From: Dermatemys mawii
Lineage: Eukaryota; Chordata; Testudines; Dermatemydidae
Assembly: GCA_007922305.1 (NCBI GenBank)
Contig: ML677341.1
Coordinates: forward strand, 72,240,690-72,304,689
Direction of reading: 5' to 3'
DNA length: 64,000 nucleotides
The position numbers and the translations under genes were made by a program. Under the pieces are notes generated by a model that did no database searches, was not told the origin of the DNA, and was given only the letters and a program-made list of their open reading frames with translations. The first letter of the stretch is position 1; each line of letters starts with the position of its first letter. This document shows, piece by piece, positions 34,177-44,202 of this stretch.

Positions 34177-34699
34177 TCATCTATGCAGACAGATCCTATG
34201 CCTATGCAGAGCCATACTGCCTTAAATGGGACTTTGTGTGGATATATAGGTCTCCCCATCCAGTGAAAATTACAGATGATCAAGGTTTTAGATTTTAACT
34301 CTTCAAGGCAGACTATGCCTTCTAATTCATCCTGTGAGGAACACAGAACATTTTTGCTGCTATAAAATATTTATGAGGAGCCTTGTCACAACTCCATAGT
34401 TAATGCTGGTTTTCTTTTGCAATTAAATAATGATTAGAGCAGTACACACACTTTTGGGACTATTCACATTAAATGTTTCATATTCTGAAATTTAGTTGTC
34501 AAAATGTCCACTTTTCCTTTGAGCAAAATGTACAATAAACCTTTGCTTTGTCAATAGTCAATTTGGATTTACCACAAACAAAATAGCCTTCTAATCTGGA
34601 GACTGAACGATGGTTTCCAGGCTCTGAAACACTGACATGTCAGGATTCTCTCTTGTAAATATGTTATCCTATGCATCTGTGAATGTTCTTTTTATCTAC
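34177..34699. other. No gene or repeat recognised
   Basis: Unique-looking sequence. Confidence 0.45.
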
Positions 34700-35363
34700 T
34701 GTGACAAAGCTCCAAGTCTGTATTTGTGGGTCCTGCACTTCCTGGCAGATTTAGGGGCTTCAGAAACTCATCTAGGCCCCAGAATGACCTCCCTTTCTCA
34801 GTATCTTTGGCAAGAGTCACCGCCTAGTGAGTCATAGGCCAGTATGTACAGTTCAGCCTCCTGAATGAATTGAGTCTCACTTATCCTCTCAAGAGGATTT
34901 CTGTACAGTATGGAGGGAGATGGGGGGAACCTGGGCCCACCCTCTACTTCAGGTTCCAGCCCAGGGACCCTAATGGTAGCAGCTGTTGGTGGCTTTCCCT
35001 TCACCACTAATGCTGCTTTGATTCCCTGGGCCACTTCCCCAAGGTCCCTCCTCCTAGCTTCTCCCTTACCTCAGATTGCAGCAAAGCTTCCTTTCTTCCA
35101 GCTCCTCTCTCCTTGGCTCCCCCAACCTGACTAACTGGGAGGTTTTTAACTGGTTTCAGCCAGCCCCTGATTGGCTTCAGGTGTCCCAATCAGGCTAGCT
35201 ATTTCTACTCCTTTCTAGAAGGTTCTTAATTGGCCCCAGGTGTCTTGATTGACCTGGAGTAGCCTTTGTTTGACTATCCAGGGAACAGGGACCTGAACAT
35301 CCTGAGGCTAATATACCTGCCTTCCAACACTCCCTTATATCCTTCTTGTCTGACTCCGTCACA
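34700..35363 (+). repeat. Solo LTR (LTR retrotransposon)
   Basis: 664 bp that starts TGTGACAAAGC and ends CCGTCACA, giving TG...CA ends and a short terminal inverted repeat, flanked by CTAC on both sides (34696-34699, 35364-35367). No internal gag or pol sequence adjoins it. The body 'CAGGTTCCAGCCCAGGGACC' and 'AATTGGCCCCAGGTGTC' recalls an abundant turtle LTR. The 4-bp duplication fits a gypsy-type or retrovirus-like element; which one cannot be told. Orientation is by memory of the family. Confidence 0.65.
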
Positions 35364-35589
35364 CTACATAAAAGTTAAATCCTTTTTTAAAAAAATCTTG
35401 CTAAGCTCTTGTCCTTAATGACCTCTTGTAAAAATGAAATTTACAAGTTAATTATGTATTATGTAAAAGCTGCATGTTTTAAATATGATGCCTTTCTGTT
35501 TTCACTGATTGTGCCCTTGTAGTTGTTGTTCTATAAGAGGGTAAATAAGAGTAGTCAATTTACCTTCTCTGTTCAGTTCTTTTTTTTTA
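35364..35589. other. No gene or repeat recognised
   Basis: AT-rich unique-looking spacer. Confidence 0.4.
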
Positions 35590-36120
35590 AAATAGTTTTT
35601 ATATTCCCTGTAACTCATCTTCCCTCTGAACTAAACAGTCCCAGGTCTTTAATTCTTTCCTCATACGGAAATCTATCTGGGTCTCTAATCAACTTCACCA
35701 CCCAGCTTTGGATTCCTATTTCTGCTATTGGTATATCTTTTTGAGACAAGATGACCAGATTTGAGCACCATATTTCATTTGAAGGGCATACCATTGATAT
35801 AGAGGCATTATATTATTGTCACTATTATTTCTTATTCCATTTTTATATATACTAGCATTTTGTTTGCTTTTTTGACTGCTATTGCACCCCGAGTAGAGGC
35901 TTACATTCACCTGTCCATAATGATACCCAAATCTTTTTCCTGAGTGATTAATTAATTTAGAATCCATCAATGTGTACATGTAATTCTAGTCATTCCTTCC
36001 CCTGTGCACTGCCTTGCATTTAACAATGAATTTCATGTGCCATCATGCTACCCATTTGCCTACCTTTGTTAGATCCTTCTGGAATTTCTCACAGCATGTA
36101 GAGTCAAAAGGTTGTGTCCA
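35590..36120 (-). mobile_element. Old CR1-type LINE 3' region
   Basis: The block aligns by eye with the CR1 copy at 45905-47110: 'CAGTCCCAGGTCTTTAATTC', 'GAGCACCATATTTCATTTGA', 'TAGAGGCATTATATTATTGT', 'TTGCTTTTTTGACTGCTATT', 'AATGAATTTCATGTGCCATC' occur in the same order. More diverged than that copy, so an older insertion or subfamily. Confidence 0.6.
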
Positions 36121-37020
36121 GATTTAAAGATGGGCCTCCCTGACTTTGTTGAAGACCACCTGCTTTAGTGAAATAATTTTTATCTTGTGCTATTGAAAAG
36201 AGAACTTAATGCCCCAGTAATTTAATGTAGGTAAGTAACTATGATCATGGTGCAATGATCCTCTCTCCCCAACTCCTCCCCTGAAATATTTTTTTCTGGG
36301 GGGAAAAGATTTTCTGTAACCTCCTCCCATAGCGTCATGCTCTGACCATAATCCCTTAAAACAGGCCTTTATGAAAAATTCACTGTATAATTGAAATGCT
36401 CCGATAAACTTCTCCAAAGTGCCATCACCCCACTACACTATGTGAACGTTACATGCGAGTGTTTGCTTTCTTGTTATTTACTTATGGAATCTTATTTCTC
36501 CTCTCCATCCTCAACTTATCTTTCATTCTTCCCTTCAGGCCTTTTCAAACCTTTGTTTCTTCTTTTTCCCTCTCAATCACTCTCTCTCTATCCCTCCCCA
36601 TCTTTCTACTCTCTCCTCTCCCCTCCCCCAACTTCTCCAACTGTTGTTTTCCAAACTCTCTATAGAATTCTCCTGCCTGAAGCCTCAGTTGCTAGGCAAC
36701 GTCTCTCACCTCACCATGTGAGCTTGTTGCCATAGTGACATCTCCCACTTTCCTTCCCTGGGCAGCTTGCTGTCATAGCACCCCCTGTCAGGGTAACCAT
36801 CAGTGGCAGAACACACACAAAATCTGTCTGAAATCTACTGAGCTTTCTATTTCCATTAATTAGTCATAACAAATCAATTGCACTCATCACATAACTCTTT
36901 AGCTTACACCACCATTAAGGAGTTCAGCAGGATTAAGGTCCTTACCTCAGTCTTTTTGGTTTAAAACTTGGGGTTTAGTCAGAATTCTCAGGACTGCCTA
37001 TACAATTTGTATTATTGTAT
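36121..37020. other. No gene recognised; pyrimidine tract
   Basis: Unique-looking sequence with a long C/T tract at about 36490-36640 ('CTCTCTCTATCCCTCCCC', 'CTCTCCTCTCCCCTCCCCC'). The ORFs over it (114 and 70 codons) are compositional artefacts. Confidence 0.45.
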
Positions 37021-37024
37021 ACAG

Positions 37025-37120
37025 TGTTCATCTAGCCATGTCAGTCCCAGGATATTAGAATGACAAGGTGGGTGAGGTAGTATCTTTTATTGGACCAACA
37101 CAGTAACTAATCTGTTTCAA
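37025..37120 (+). repeat. Penelope-like tail fragment, different family
   Basis: 'CTAGCCATGTCAGTCCCAGG', 'ATATTAGAATGACAAGGTGG' and 'TCTTTTATTGGACCAACACA' match the tail of another Penelope-type repeat common in turtles and crocodilians as I recall it. No coding part. Confidence 0.5.
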
Positions 37121-38639
37121 AACAGGGCAATATATAACCCCTTACCAAAAAGAACAGAGTAAGACAATGTATATGCTATATAAACAAAGTGTGACAGAAT
37201 GAAGTACTATGAAATTGCTATTTGTTAAGGAAAACCCACATAACTCATTTTGACTGCCACTCCTGAATAATATGGTCATCCCAAACTTGCAACAATAAAA
37301 TCTTCAATAGTGTCCTGCAGCAATTCTTTGTTGTATATGAAGTTGTGATATCTTGGATTCGAGAAATTGGACTCATTCTGACCTATGACTAGTTGAAGAT
37401 TGAAGTGCACTGCATAGTAACAGAGATTGTAGCCTATTACAAATTCATCTTTCAACCCTGGAGTCACCTGTCAAATCAAGCACAAATTGGTAGTTCAGTA
37501 AAACTGCTTCTAACTGATGTCTGTTGGTGACTTGTGCAAAATAGGCTAGGATCCAAGTTCAGTTCCTAGTTTAGTTTTCAGGCAACATTTGAAAGAGTAC
37601 CAGTGCTATTTTTTGTGCCTCCCCATCCCACTCCTGCCCCAACGGTAGCAGTAGTGGGTTGGAGCACAAATTACACCCTCACACAGATGGCTATACCATT
37701 TCTGACTAACCACCAACTTGGAACCTTTCACTCACTACATAGTTGAGCAGGAAATGAACACTCCCCACAGGAAATAAGCAAATCCCAAAAATAAGTGACT
37801 GAAAAATTAGTAACCCAAGAAGGTGCCAGTTAATACATACAGAAGGTAAAGAAAACCATCACCTCCAAAAAGGATTTTCATCCAAACCCTAAAGAGAGGT
37901 GGGTGAATGATAATCCTCCCAGGTAGTATCTTCAGATAAAGAATCTATATACTAAGATTACAGCTACTAGTTACAAAAGAAATTTCCTCTAAAAATACAC
38001 TCTAGGAGTGAGAATCCTGCCCAGATAGTAAATAGCTTGAAGATGTTCCAAAACAAGAAGAGTAAGATTAATACTGAATCAGGCAGTACAACCTAGGCCA
38101 ATGCCAACAATATATATTATATAGGGAAAGGATCAGATAAATCCAAAAGAATCATGTTTAACACTTCAACAGACTGAAGGTGTTTCCTGAAGAAAAAAAA
38201 AAAGTGACTTCAAACATTTCCCAATTCAAATAAAGGACAACCCAAAAGAAACAAAACTAAAGGTTAGAAGGATTTGGGGTCTTCTGATTCAGAAACAGGT
38301 GCTGCAGGAACCAAAATAGGATCATTTTCTAGATGCAGACTCCAAACCAGTAATGCTTTGTAGACTCGTTTAGTTGAGACTAGCATTGGTTGAGTCTGTT
38401 AATCAAGAAGTTGGATTAAAATAAAATGGTTTTAGGATAAAAAAAAAAAAAGTTTTCACGAGACTTCCATGTTTGTCTTTTTTTTCTTTAAGTCAATTTC
38501 TAAACGAGATTTCAAAACTTGTTTTTCTTTGGTGGGAAATAAATCTGTCTCTCTCCCTTTTACTTCTCCCATCCTTTTGCCCCCCACTAAAAAGACTTTG
38601 AGCTCTGCATGTCTTTCTGCCTCAGGTCTCTCAATCTCT
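37121..38639. other. No gene or repeat recognised
   Basis: AT-rich unique-looking sequence without convincing ORFs. The 77-codon minus-strand ORF at 38456-38689 is Lys/Glu-rich and overlaps the gag-like relic. Confidence 0.45.
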
Positions 38640-38905
38640 CTCTTGTATTTTGGATTTTCTCTCATGTCCAGTGATTGAGCACTGTCCATCCGCTATAAGC
38701 TTAATTCTGGACTGGGTGACTTCCATTGCTTGGCAAAGTGTCATTGCTTTGTCAGGGATTAATTCTGGGTCTTCCAGTAGTCTGAGTTTTTTCTTCCAGA
38801 TTCCAATCAAAACCTTGTCTCTTAGCAGAGACTCAGACCCCCAAAATTGCAAGATTAGGTCCTCTTCCTTAGATCAGTCACAAATTCTGTGGTTGCACAT
38901 TTTTG
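38640..38905 (-). pseudogene. Gypsy-type gag fragment (probable)
   Basis: The minus-strand translation reads FVTDLRKRT, stop, SCNFGG, then LLRDKVLIGIWKKKLRLLED, followed by PELIPDKAMTLCQAMEVTQSR. The pattern 'DLR..A..C.FG....L.RD..V.GI....R..LL..P.LT...A...C...E' is typical of retrotransposon gag capsid regions found in vertebrate gypsy elements. Frameshifts and stops show decay, and no LTR was recognised beside it. Confidence 0.5.
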
Positions 38906-39033
38906 TACATTGAAGTCATCTTTCATATGTTTTATTTTTACATGGAGTGCAGTATTCATTTCTGTAATACAGTTTCATAGTTAGCTTCCTGTGCCCGAGT
39001 TAGACGAATACTGTTAAACACATTAAGTACTTT

Positions 39034-39370
39034 AGAAGAGAAAGTTACTCACCTTGCAGTAACTGAGGTTCTTCAAGATATGTGTCTTTGTGAGTGCTCC
39101 ACTCCAGGTGACGGTGTGTCCCAGCGCTGTTGATCGGAGATCTTCCTTAGCAGTGCCTGGTCGGGACACAAGTGCTCAGCTGCTGTCTTGCAGCATCATT
39201 AGGGTCTGCCTGAGTGCGCATGTCCGACAGCCTGTTCAGTTCCTACTGTGCCATAGAGTTGTCTGATTAGTACTCCAAAACAGAGGGAAAGAAGGTAGGT
39301 AGTTGAGCACCCACAGGGACACACAACTCAAAGAACTTCAGTTACTGCAACATGAGTAACTTTCTCTTCT
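39034..39370. repeat. Inverted repeat pair at the DIRS end
   Basis: The left arm, about 39036-39074, reads 'GAAGAGAAAGTTACTCACCT' and on to 'GTAACTGAGGTTCTT'. The right arm, about 39331-39369, is its near-complement: 'AAGAACTTCAGTTACTGCAA' then 'GAGTAACTTTCTCTTC'. Roughly 35 of 40 positions pair. Confidence 0.65.
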
Positions 39371-39394
39371 TTGAGTGCTGTCCCTGTGGGTGCT

Positions 39395-41138
39395 CTACTC
39401 CAGGTGAATGTGAAGCAGTACCCACTGTGGTTGATGGGATTTTGGAGTTGCTTGAGGGACAACGGTAGGCAGTATCGTATGGTCAACTATGGTGTCTGCC
39501 GTGGTATCCCATGTGATAACGTAATGTTTGGCAAATGTGTCATCAGATGTCCATGTGTTCGCCTTGCATATGTCTGTAATAGGTACACTGTGGAAGAAGG
39601 CAGCGGATGTTGACATTGCTGTAGTACAGTGGTTCCCAAAATGGGGTTCGTGAAATGTTACAGGGGGTTCTCAGGAAAAAAATCCCTAATGGTGGATAAA
39701 GCTGTCCCTGGGGAATTCGGGCAGCACGAGGCCAGGAGCCCAGAGCCCCTGGACTTCCAAGAGCTAAGCAGATCAAAGCAAGCATATCTCCCACACTGAG
39801 GAGATTTAAACTTCAGGACTCCTCATAAGAAATGGAAAGGGAGGTGGGTATTTTGTGCTGTTTTTAAAATTAAATAGGCAGCTAGTATTGTTTTTAAATT
39901 TATTATGAAGAACAAGTTTAAGGTTTCTTGTAATATGCATTGTTTGTTTGCCTGAACTGCTCAAGACCTGAATGCTGATGTAAGAGGAACTCTTTGAGTT
40001 GGCTTCTTAAATATCTTTGTGCTCTTTTACATCTGATATTCCTAGATGAAACACAGGAACCTTGTCTTATAACAGGCTTATTCAAAGTAACACAAGCTAT
40101 GACAGTGAGATTTTGGAAGAGGGTTGCTATTTTCATAATGTAATACAAATACTGTAATGATAAATAATAATAAATAAATAGTGTGTAATAAGCATGTTAT
40201 AAAAACAAACTTAATATTGCCAAGATCACTTCTTTTATACTCAGGTAAAGAACAAAATCCTGGAAAAATTTATTTTTAGGAGCGGGTTTGCAACACTTGA
40301 CATTTTAGTGAAAGGGGTTCACAGGTTGTTAAAGTTTGGGAACCACTGCTCTAGTAGAATGGGTACTAACACTCTCTGGTGATTGAACATTCTGGGTCTG
40401 ATAGCAGGATCTGATGCAGTTCGAGATCCACTTGGAGAGTCTTTGCTTAGAAATAGCATCACCCTTTGATCTCTCGGTAGTAGAAACAAATAACCTAGGG
40501 GATTTATGAATGGTTTAGTTCTGTCAAAATAGAATGCAAAAGCTCATCGCACTTTGAGGGTGTGTAACAACACTTCTTGTGGAATCTTGCGATGGAATAC
40601 AGGTAAGTGTATTGGCTAGACACCACCTCGGGGAGAAATTTGGGGTGGGGTCGCATAGTAATCTAGTCTTTAGAGAAAATACTAGGCCATCAGGGTGCTT
40701 ATTTCAATAACCCTTCTCATTGATGTTATGGCAACCAAGAGAGCCACTTTCATGGACATGTGGAGCAGGGAGGAGGTAGCCAGGGGCTCGAAAGGAGGTT
40801 TCATAAGGCAGCAGAGAACTAGGTTGAGACTCCAGGAGGTTACTGGTGAATGAATCTTAGAGTAGAGATTTTGCAGGCCCGTGAGGAAGCGTTTCATGGG
40901 GGAGGGGGGCAGGCAAAAAGTGATAGCTGTCCAGAGTGTCATGGAAGATGGTAAGGGCCAGGAGGTGTACTCTGACAGAACTGAGTGAAAGCCCATCCTG
41001 TTTTAGTTCGAAAAGATAGCCTAAGATGTCAGGGAGGGTTGCAGTCTGGGGTGTCAGGCATCTGTGGAAGCACCAAATGGAGAAGCAAATTAGCCTGCTC
41101 AGAACAGGTCCAATACATTCCACTTTCCACTTTTGCAA
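39395..41138 (-). pseudogene. DIRS tyrosine recombinase, split by a hAT insertion
   Basis: The N-terminal core-binding part reads LPDILGYLFELKQDGLSLSS then VRVHLLALTIFHD (40857-41138). The catalytic part follows in the next frame: MKRFLTGLQNL, PPFEPLATSSLLHMSMKVAL and LVAITSMRRVIEIS, where RR carries the first catalytic Arg. After the hAT element the C-terminal part resumes: STSAAFFHSVPITDICKANT and WTSDDTFAKHYVI (39616-39500), the family's 'DIC.AA.W.S..TF...Y' region with the nucleophile Tyr visible in HYV. Frameshifts, stops and the insertion make it non-functional. Confidence 0.7.
39627..40348. mobile_element. hAT-type non-autonomous transposon inside the DIRS gene, with 8-bp duplication
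   Basis: 722 bp starting CAGTGGTTCCCAAAATGGGG and ending AAAGTTTGGGAACCACTG; the first 14 bases pair almost perfectly with the last 14. The flanks CTGTAGTA (39619-39626) and CTCTAGTA (40349-40356) match at 7 of 8. The 76-codon minus-strand ORF inside shows no transposase motif. Confidence 0.85.
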
Positions 41139-41139
41139 G

Positions 41140-41625
41140 TAATTCTAATGAGTGGAGTCTCTTTTACTGTAGGAGAACACTTCAATCTCTCTGGTCACTC
41201 AGTAACAAAAACAGACTCCAACGAGAACTTGCTGAACTAAAATTAATTTGCAAACTGGATACCATTAAATTACGCTTGAATAAAGACTGGGAGTGGCTGG
41301 GTCACTATACAAATTGAAATCTATTTCCCCATGCTAGTTTTTCCCTACTGTTACTCACACTTTCTTGTCAACTGTTTGAAATGGGACATCCTTATTATCA
41401 CTACAAAAAGTTTTTTTTCTCCTGCTGACAATAGCTCACCTTAATTAATTAGCTTCTTAGAGTTGGTATGGCAACCCCCATCTTTTCATGTTCTCTGGAT
41501 ATATATCCTACTGTATGTTCCAGTCTATACATGTGATGAAGTGGGTTTTAGCCCACAAAAGCTTATGCCCAAATAAATTTATTAGTCTCTAAGGTGCCTC
41601 AAGTACTCTGCATTCTTTTAACAAT
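41140..41625 (+). mobile_element. Old Penelope-like element, 3' end
   Basis: The plus strand encodes the endonuclease C-terminus LAELKLICKLDTIKLRLNKD followed by WEWLGHYTN and a stop (41226-41318), the counterpart of the AELQFICKFDTINLGLNRDF end of the young copies. The tail 'GATGAAGTGGGTTTTAGCCC' with 'AAAGCTTATGCCCAAATAAA' follows, then 'TAAGGTGCCTCAAGTACTC'. It belongs to a different, older subfamily. Confidence 0.75.
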
Positions 41626-42296
41626 ATTTAGGTTGCTCCCACTCCTAAAACACCAGTCACTTACCCAATGTCAGTTGTATTCAGATCTCAAACCAAAGAC
41701 AACACCTGTAGCCAATCCTGTAATAAATTAACTAAAGATTTATTAACTAAGAAAAGAAACAAGAATGATTTACAAGGTTAACATACATATATAAAGGAGT
41801 TACAGTCTTAGATTTAAAAAGGTAACATAAGCTTCTATAATAAGCAGCTCTATATATTCTTTAGGGCTGACCCATACGAAGCAGCATGGGTATCTCTTGA
41901 TTATGTTTGGGAATCTTTGCCCCCCGGAGTCCAGACAGCATAAAGATCCTGGTTTCTCCTTATCAGAGATTTGTATCCCCTTCACACCAGAATCCAAGTT
42001 CATGCATGGAGTTCATGCAAAGGTCTCTCCTTCCTGGAGGAAGCAAGGAATGCAGTCAACAAGGTCTCTGTCCTTTGATCCTACACAATGCCTCATTTGC
42101 CTTCAACAGATTGAGACTTTACTTTAATTAATGCCTCTTCTCCTGTTGGGTGAGTTACATAATTACAAAGGTTTACAATGCAAATGCTTAATATAACTTT
42201 ATAATTTGGGCTATAGAAGTTATAAATTAGATCAGCACCTGCGGCGTATTACAGTATTTATGAGGTGACAAAGAGTCCTGTGGCACCTTAAAGACT

Positions 42297-42631
42297 TAAA
42301 GGAGGGGCGTGAGTGAACGAGATTTGAGGAAGCGTTGTTCCAGGTCAGCCATAAAGATGTTGGCATACTGTGGGGCCATGCGGGTGCCCATAGCGGTGCC
42401 ACTGGTCTGGAGGTATATATTGTCACCAAATTTGAAATAATTGTGTGTGAGGATAAAGTCACAGAGCTCAGCAACCACTTGTGCTGTGGCATCATCAGGG
42501 ATACTATTCCTGACAGCATGTATTCCATCTTTGTGTGGGATGTTTGTGTAGAGAGCCTCTACATCCATGGTGGCTAGGATGGTGTTTTTCTGGAAGGTCA
42601 CCAATGCATTGTAGTTTTCTCGTTCACTCAC
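42297..42631 (-). pseudogene. Inverted Penelope RT segment (motifs A and B)
   Basis: On the minus strand the frame reads NYNALVTFQKNTILATMDV, EALYTNIPHKDG (RT motif A), then QTSGTAMGTRMAPQYANIFM (motif B) and ADLEQRFLKSRSLTPLL. In an intact element this would directly precede YLCYIDDIF, which here begins on the opposite strand at about 42639. The segment is therefore a piece of the same gene turned round, not a separate gene. Confidence 0.85.
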
Positions 42632-43796
42632 GCCCCTCTTCTATCTATGCTACATTGATGACATCTTCATCATCTGGACCCATGGGAAAGAAACTCTGGA
42701 AGAATTCCACCATGATTCCAACAGCTTCCACCCCACCATCCACCTCAGCCTGGACCAGTCTACACAGGAGGTCCACTTCCTGGACACCACGGTGCAAATT
42801 AATGACGGCCACATCAACACCACCCTATACCGAAAACTTACCGACAGCTATGCCTACCTTCATGCCACCAGCTTCCACCCCGGGCACACCACACGATCCA
42901 TTGTCTACAGCCAAGCACTGAGGTACAATCGTATTTGCTCCAACCCCTCAGACAGAGACCAACACCTACAAGATCTCCACCAAGCTTTCTCAAAACTACA
43001 ATACCCGCACAAGGAAATAAGGACACAGATCAACAGAGCCAGATGTGTACCCAGAAGCCTGCTGCTGCAAGACAAGCCCAAGAAAGAAAACAACAGAACA
43101 CCACTGGCCATCACCTACAGTCCTCAGTTAAAGCTTCTCCAACGCATCATCAGTGATCTACAACCCATCCTGGACAACAATCCCTCACTTTCACAGGCCT
43201 TGGGAGGCAGGCCAGTCCTGGCCTACAGACAACCTGCCAACCTCAAGCATATTCTCATCAGCAACAGCACACCGTGCCATAATAACTCTAACTCAGGAAC
43301 CAATCCATGCAATAAACCTCGATGCCAACTCTGCCCACACATCTACACCAGCAACACCATCACAGGACCAAACCAGATCAGCCACACCATCACTGGTTCA
43401 TTCACCTGCACATCTACCAATGTAATATACGCCATTATGTGCCAGCAATGTCCCTCTGCTATGTACATCGGCCAAACTGGACAGTCCCTACGAAAAAGGA
43501 TAAATGGACACAAATCAGATATCAGGAATGGCAATATTCAAAAACCTGTAGGAGAGCCCTTCAACCTCACCGGACACACCATAGAAGATTTAAAGGTCAG
43601 CATTTTGCAGCAAAAAAACTTCAAGTCCAGACTGCAAAGAGAGACTGCAGAGCTGCAATTCATTTGCAAATTTGACACAATCAATTTGGGACTGAATAGA
43701 GATTTTGAATGGCTAGCTAATTACAAAAGCAGCTTCTCTTCTCTCGCTATTCACACCTGCAGTTCAGCTGCTAGAGGAACACCTCACCCTCCCTGA
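42615..43796 (+). CDS. Penelope-like RT C-terminus plus GIY-YIG endonuclease
   Basis: A stop-free frame of 393 codons from just after TAG at 42612 to the stop after PHPP. It lacks its own ATG; the upstream coding part is inverted. Residues 13-16 are the catalytic YIDD (42651). The linker Cys pair PRCQLCPH is near residue 237. The GIY-YIG domain starts near residue 270 with VIYAIMC...MYIGQTG, then RKRINGH. The Glu region reads VGEPFNLTGH, with Pro where copies A and B have His. Otherwise it is nearly identical to copy A. The protein nicks target DNA and primes reverse transcription in PLEs. As arranged it cannot give a complete enzyme. Confidence 0.85.
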   Translation, partial: FSRSLTPLFYLCYIDDIFIIWTHGKETLEEFHHDSNSFHPTIHLSLDQSTQEVHFLDTTVQINDGHINTTLYRKLTDSYAYLHATSFHPGHTTRSIVYSQALRYNRICSNPSDRDQHLQDLHQAFSKLQYPHKEIRTQINRARCVPRSLLLQDKPKKENNRTPLAITYSPQLKLLQRIISDLQPILDNNPSLSQALGGRPVLAYRQPANLKHILISNSTPCHNNSNSGTNPCNKPRCQLCPHIYTSNTITGPNQISHTITGSFTCTSTNVIYAIMCQQCPSAMYIGQTGQSLRKRINGHKSDIRNGNIQKPVGEPFNLTGHTIEDLKVSILQQKNFKSRLQRETAELQFICKFDTINLGLNRDFEWLANYKSSFSSLAIHTCSSAARGTPHPP

Positions 43797-44202
43797 TTAG
43801 AGATAACAAGCTGGTTCAGCCTGATTGGACTAACCTTGTTATCTCCCACCTGGTTCTTGCCTACCTATTTATACCTGCCCCTGGATACTTCCACTGCATG
43901 CATCCGACGAAGTGGTTATTAGCCCACGAAAGCTTATGCTCTAAAAAAATTTTTAGTTAGTCTTTAAGGTGCCACAGGACTCTTTGTCACTTCTGCAATT
44001 CCAGACTAACACGGCTACCCCTCTGATTCTTTACAGCATTCATAAGGTCTAGACACCACCATATTCTTATTACAACTCTAATATTTATCTTAACAATACT
44101 AACACACAGATGAGCCAGAGTGGTTTCCAGCTATGTATTTGTCAATGTTCAGTGAGGCTTGGGGCCTTGCTATGAGCTGGCACCTGGTCTGCCAACGTCA
44201 CA

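Larger units (their letters stand above)
39034..41138 (-). mobile_element. DIRS-type retrotransposon relic with inverted terminal sequence
   Basis: The minus strand holds a tyrosine-recombinase gene relic (41138-39395), the enzyme that DIRS elements use in place of a DDE integrase. Downstream of it (39034-39370) is an inverted pair: 'GAGAAAGTTACTCACCTTGC' against its mirror 'ACATGAGTAACTTTCTCTTC', about 300 bp apart, as in DIRS terminal regions. No RT or RNase H part is left. A hAT MITE interrupts it at 39627-40348. Confidence 0.65.
42266..44030 (+). mobile_element. Penelope-like element, copy C (with inverted 5' segment)
   Basis: Flanked by a 17-bp duplication that matches at 14 of 17 (TTACAGTATTTATGAGG 42249-42265, TTACAGCATTCATAAGG 44031-44047). 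Order: a 33-bp inverted tail piece, an inverted RT segment (42297-42625), the RT C-terminus and endonuclease in forward orientation (42615-43796), and the 3' tail ending 'AACACGGCTACCCCTCTGAT'. The forward and inverted RT parts share about 20 bp at the turn-over point. Confidence 0.85.
41630..44202 (-). repeat. LTR of an LTR retrotransposon (reverse orientation) with a nested Penelope element
   Basis: The right end, read on the minus strand, is TGTGACGTTGGCAGACCAGG (44202 down), a TG start. The body on both sides of the Penelope insertion ('TTATTAACTAAGAAAAGAAA', 'AATACTAACACACAGATGAG') fits an abundant turtle LTR as I remember it. The other end near 41630 is approximate. Without the insertion the LTR would be about 800 bp. 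No coding part of the parent element is present. Confidence 0.5.

Noticed and set aside
42535..42921. A 128-codon ORF and others overlapping Penelope copy C in other frames (43153-43425, 43322-43675)
   Set aside because: Shadows of the 42615-43796 frame; they contain no motifs of their own.
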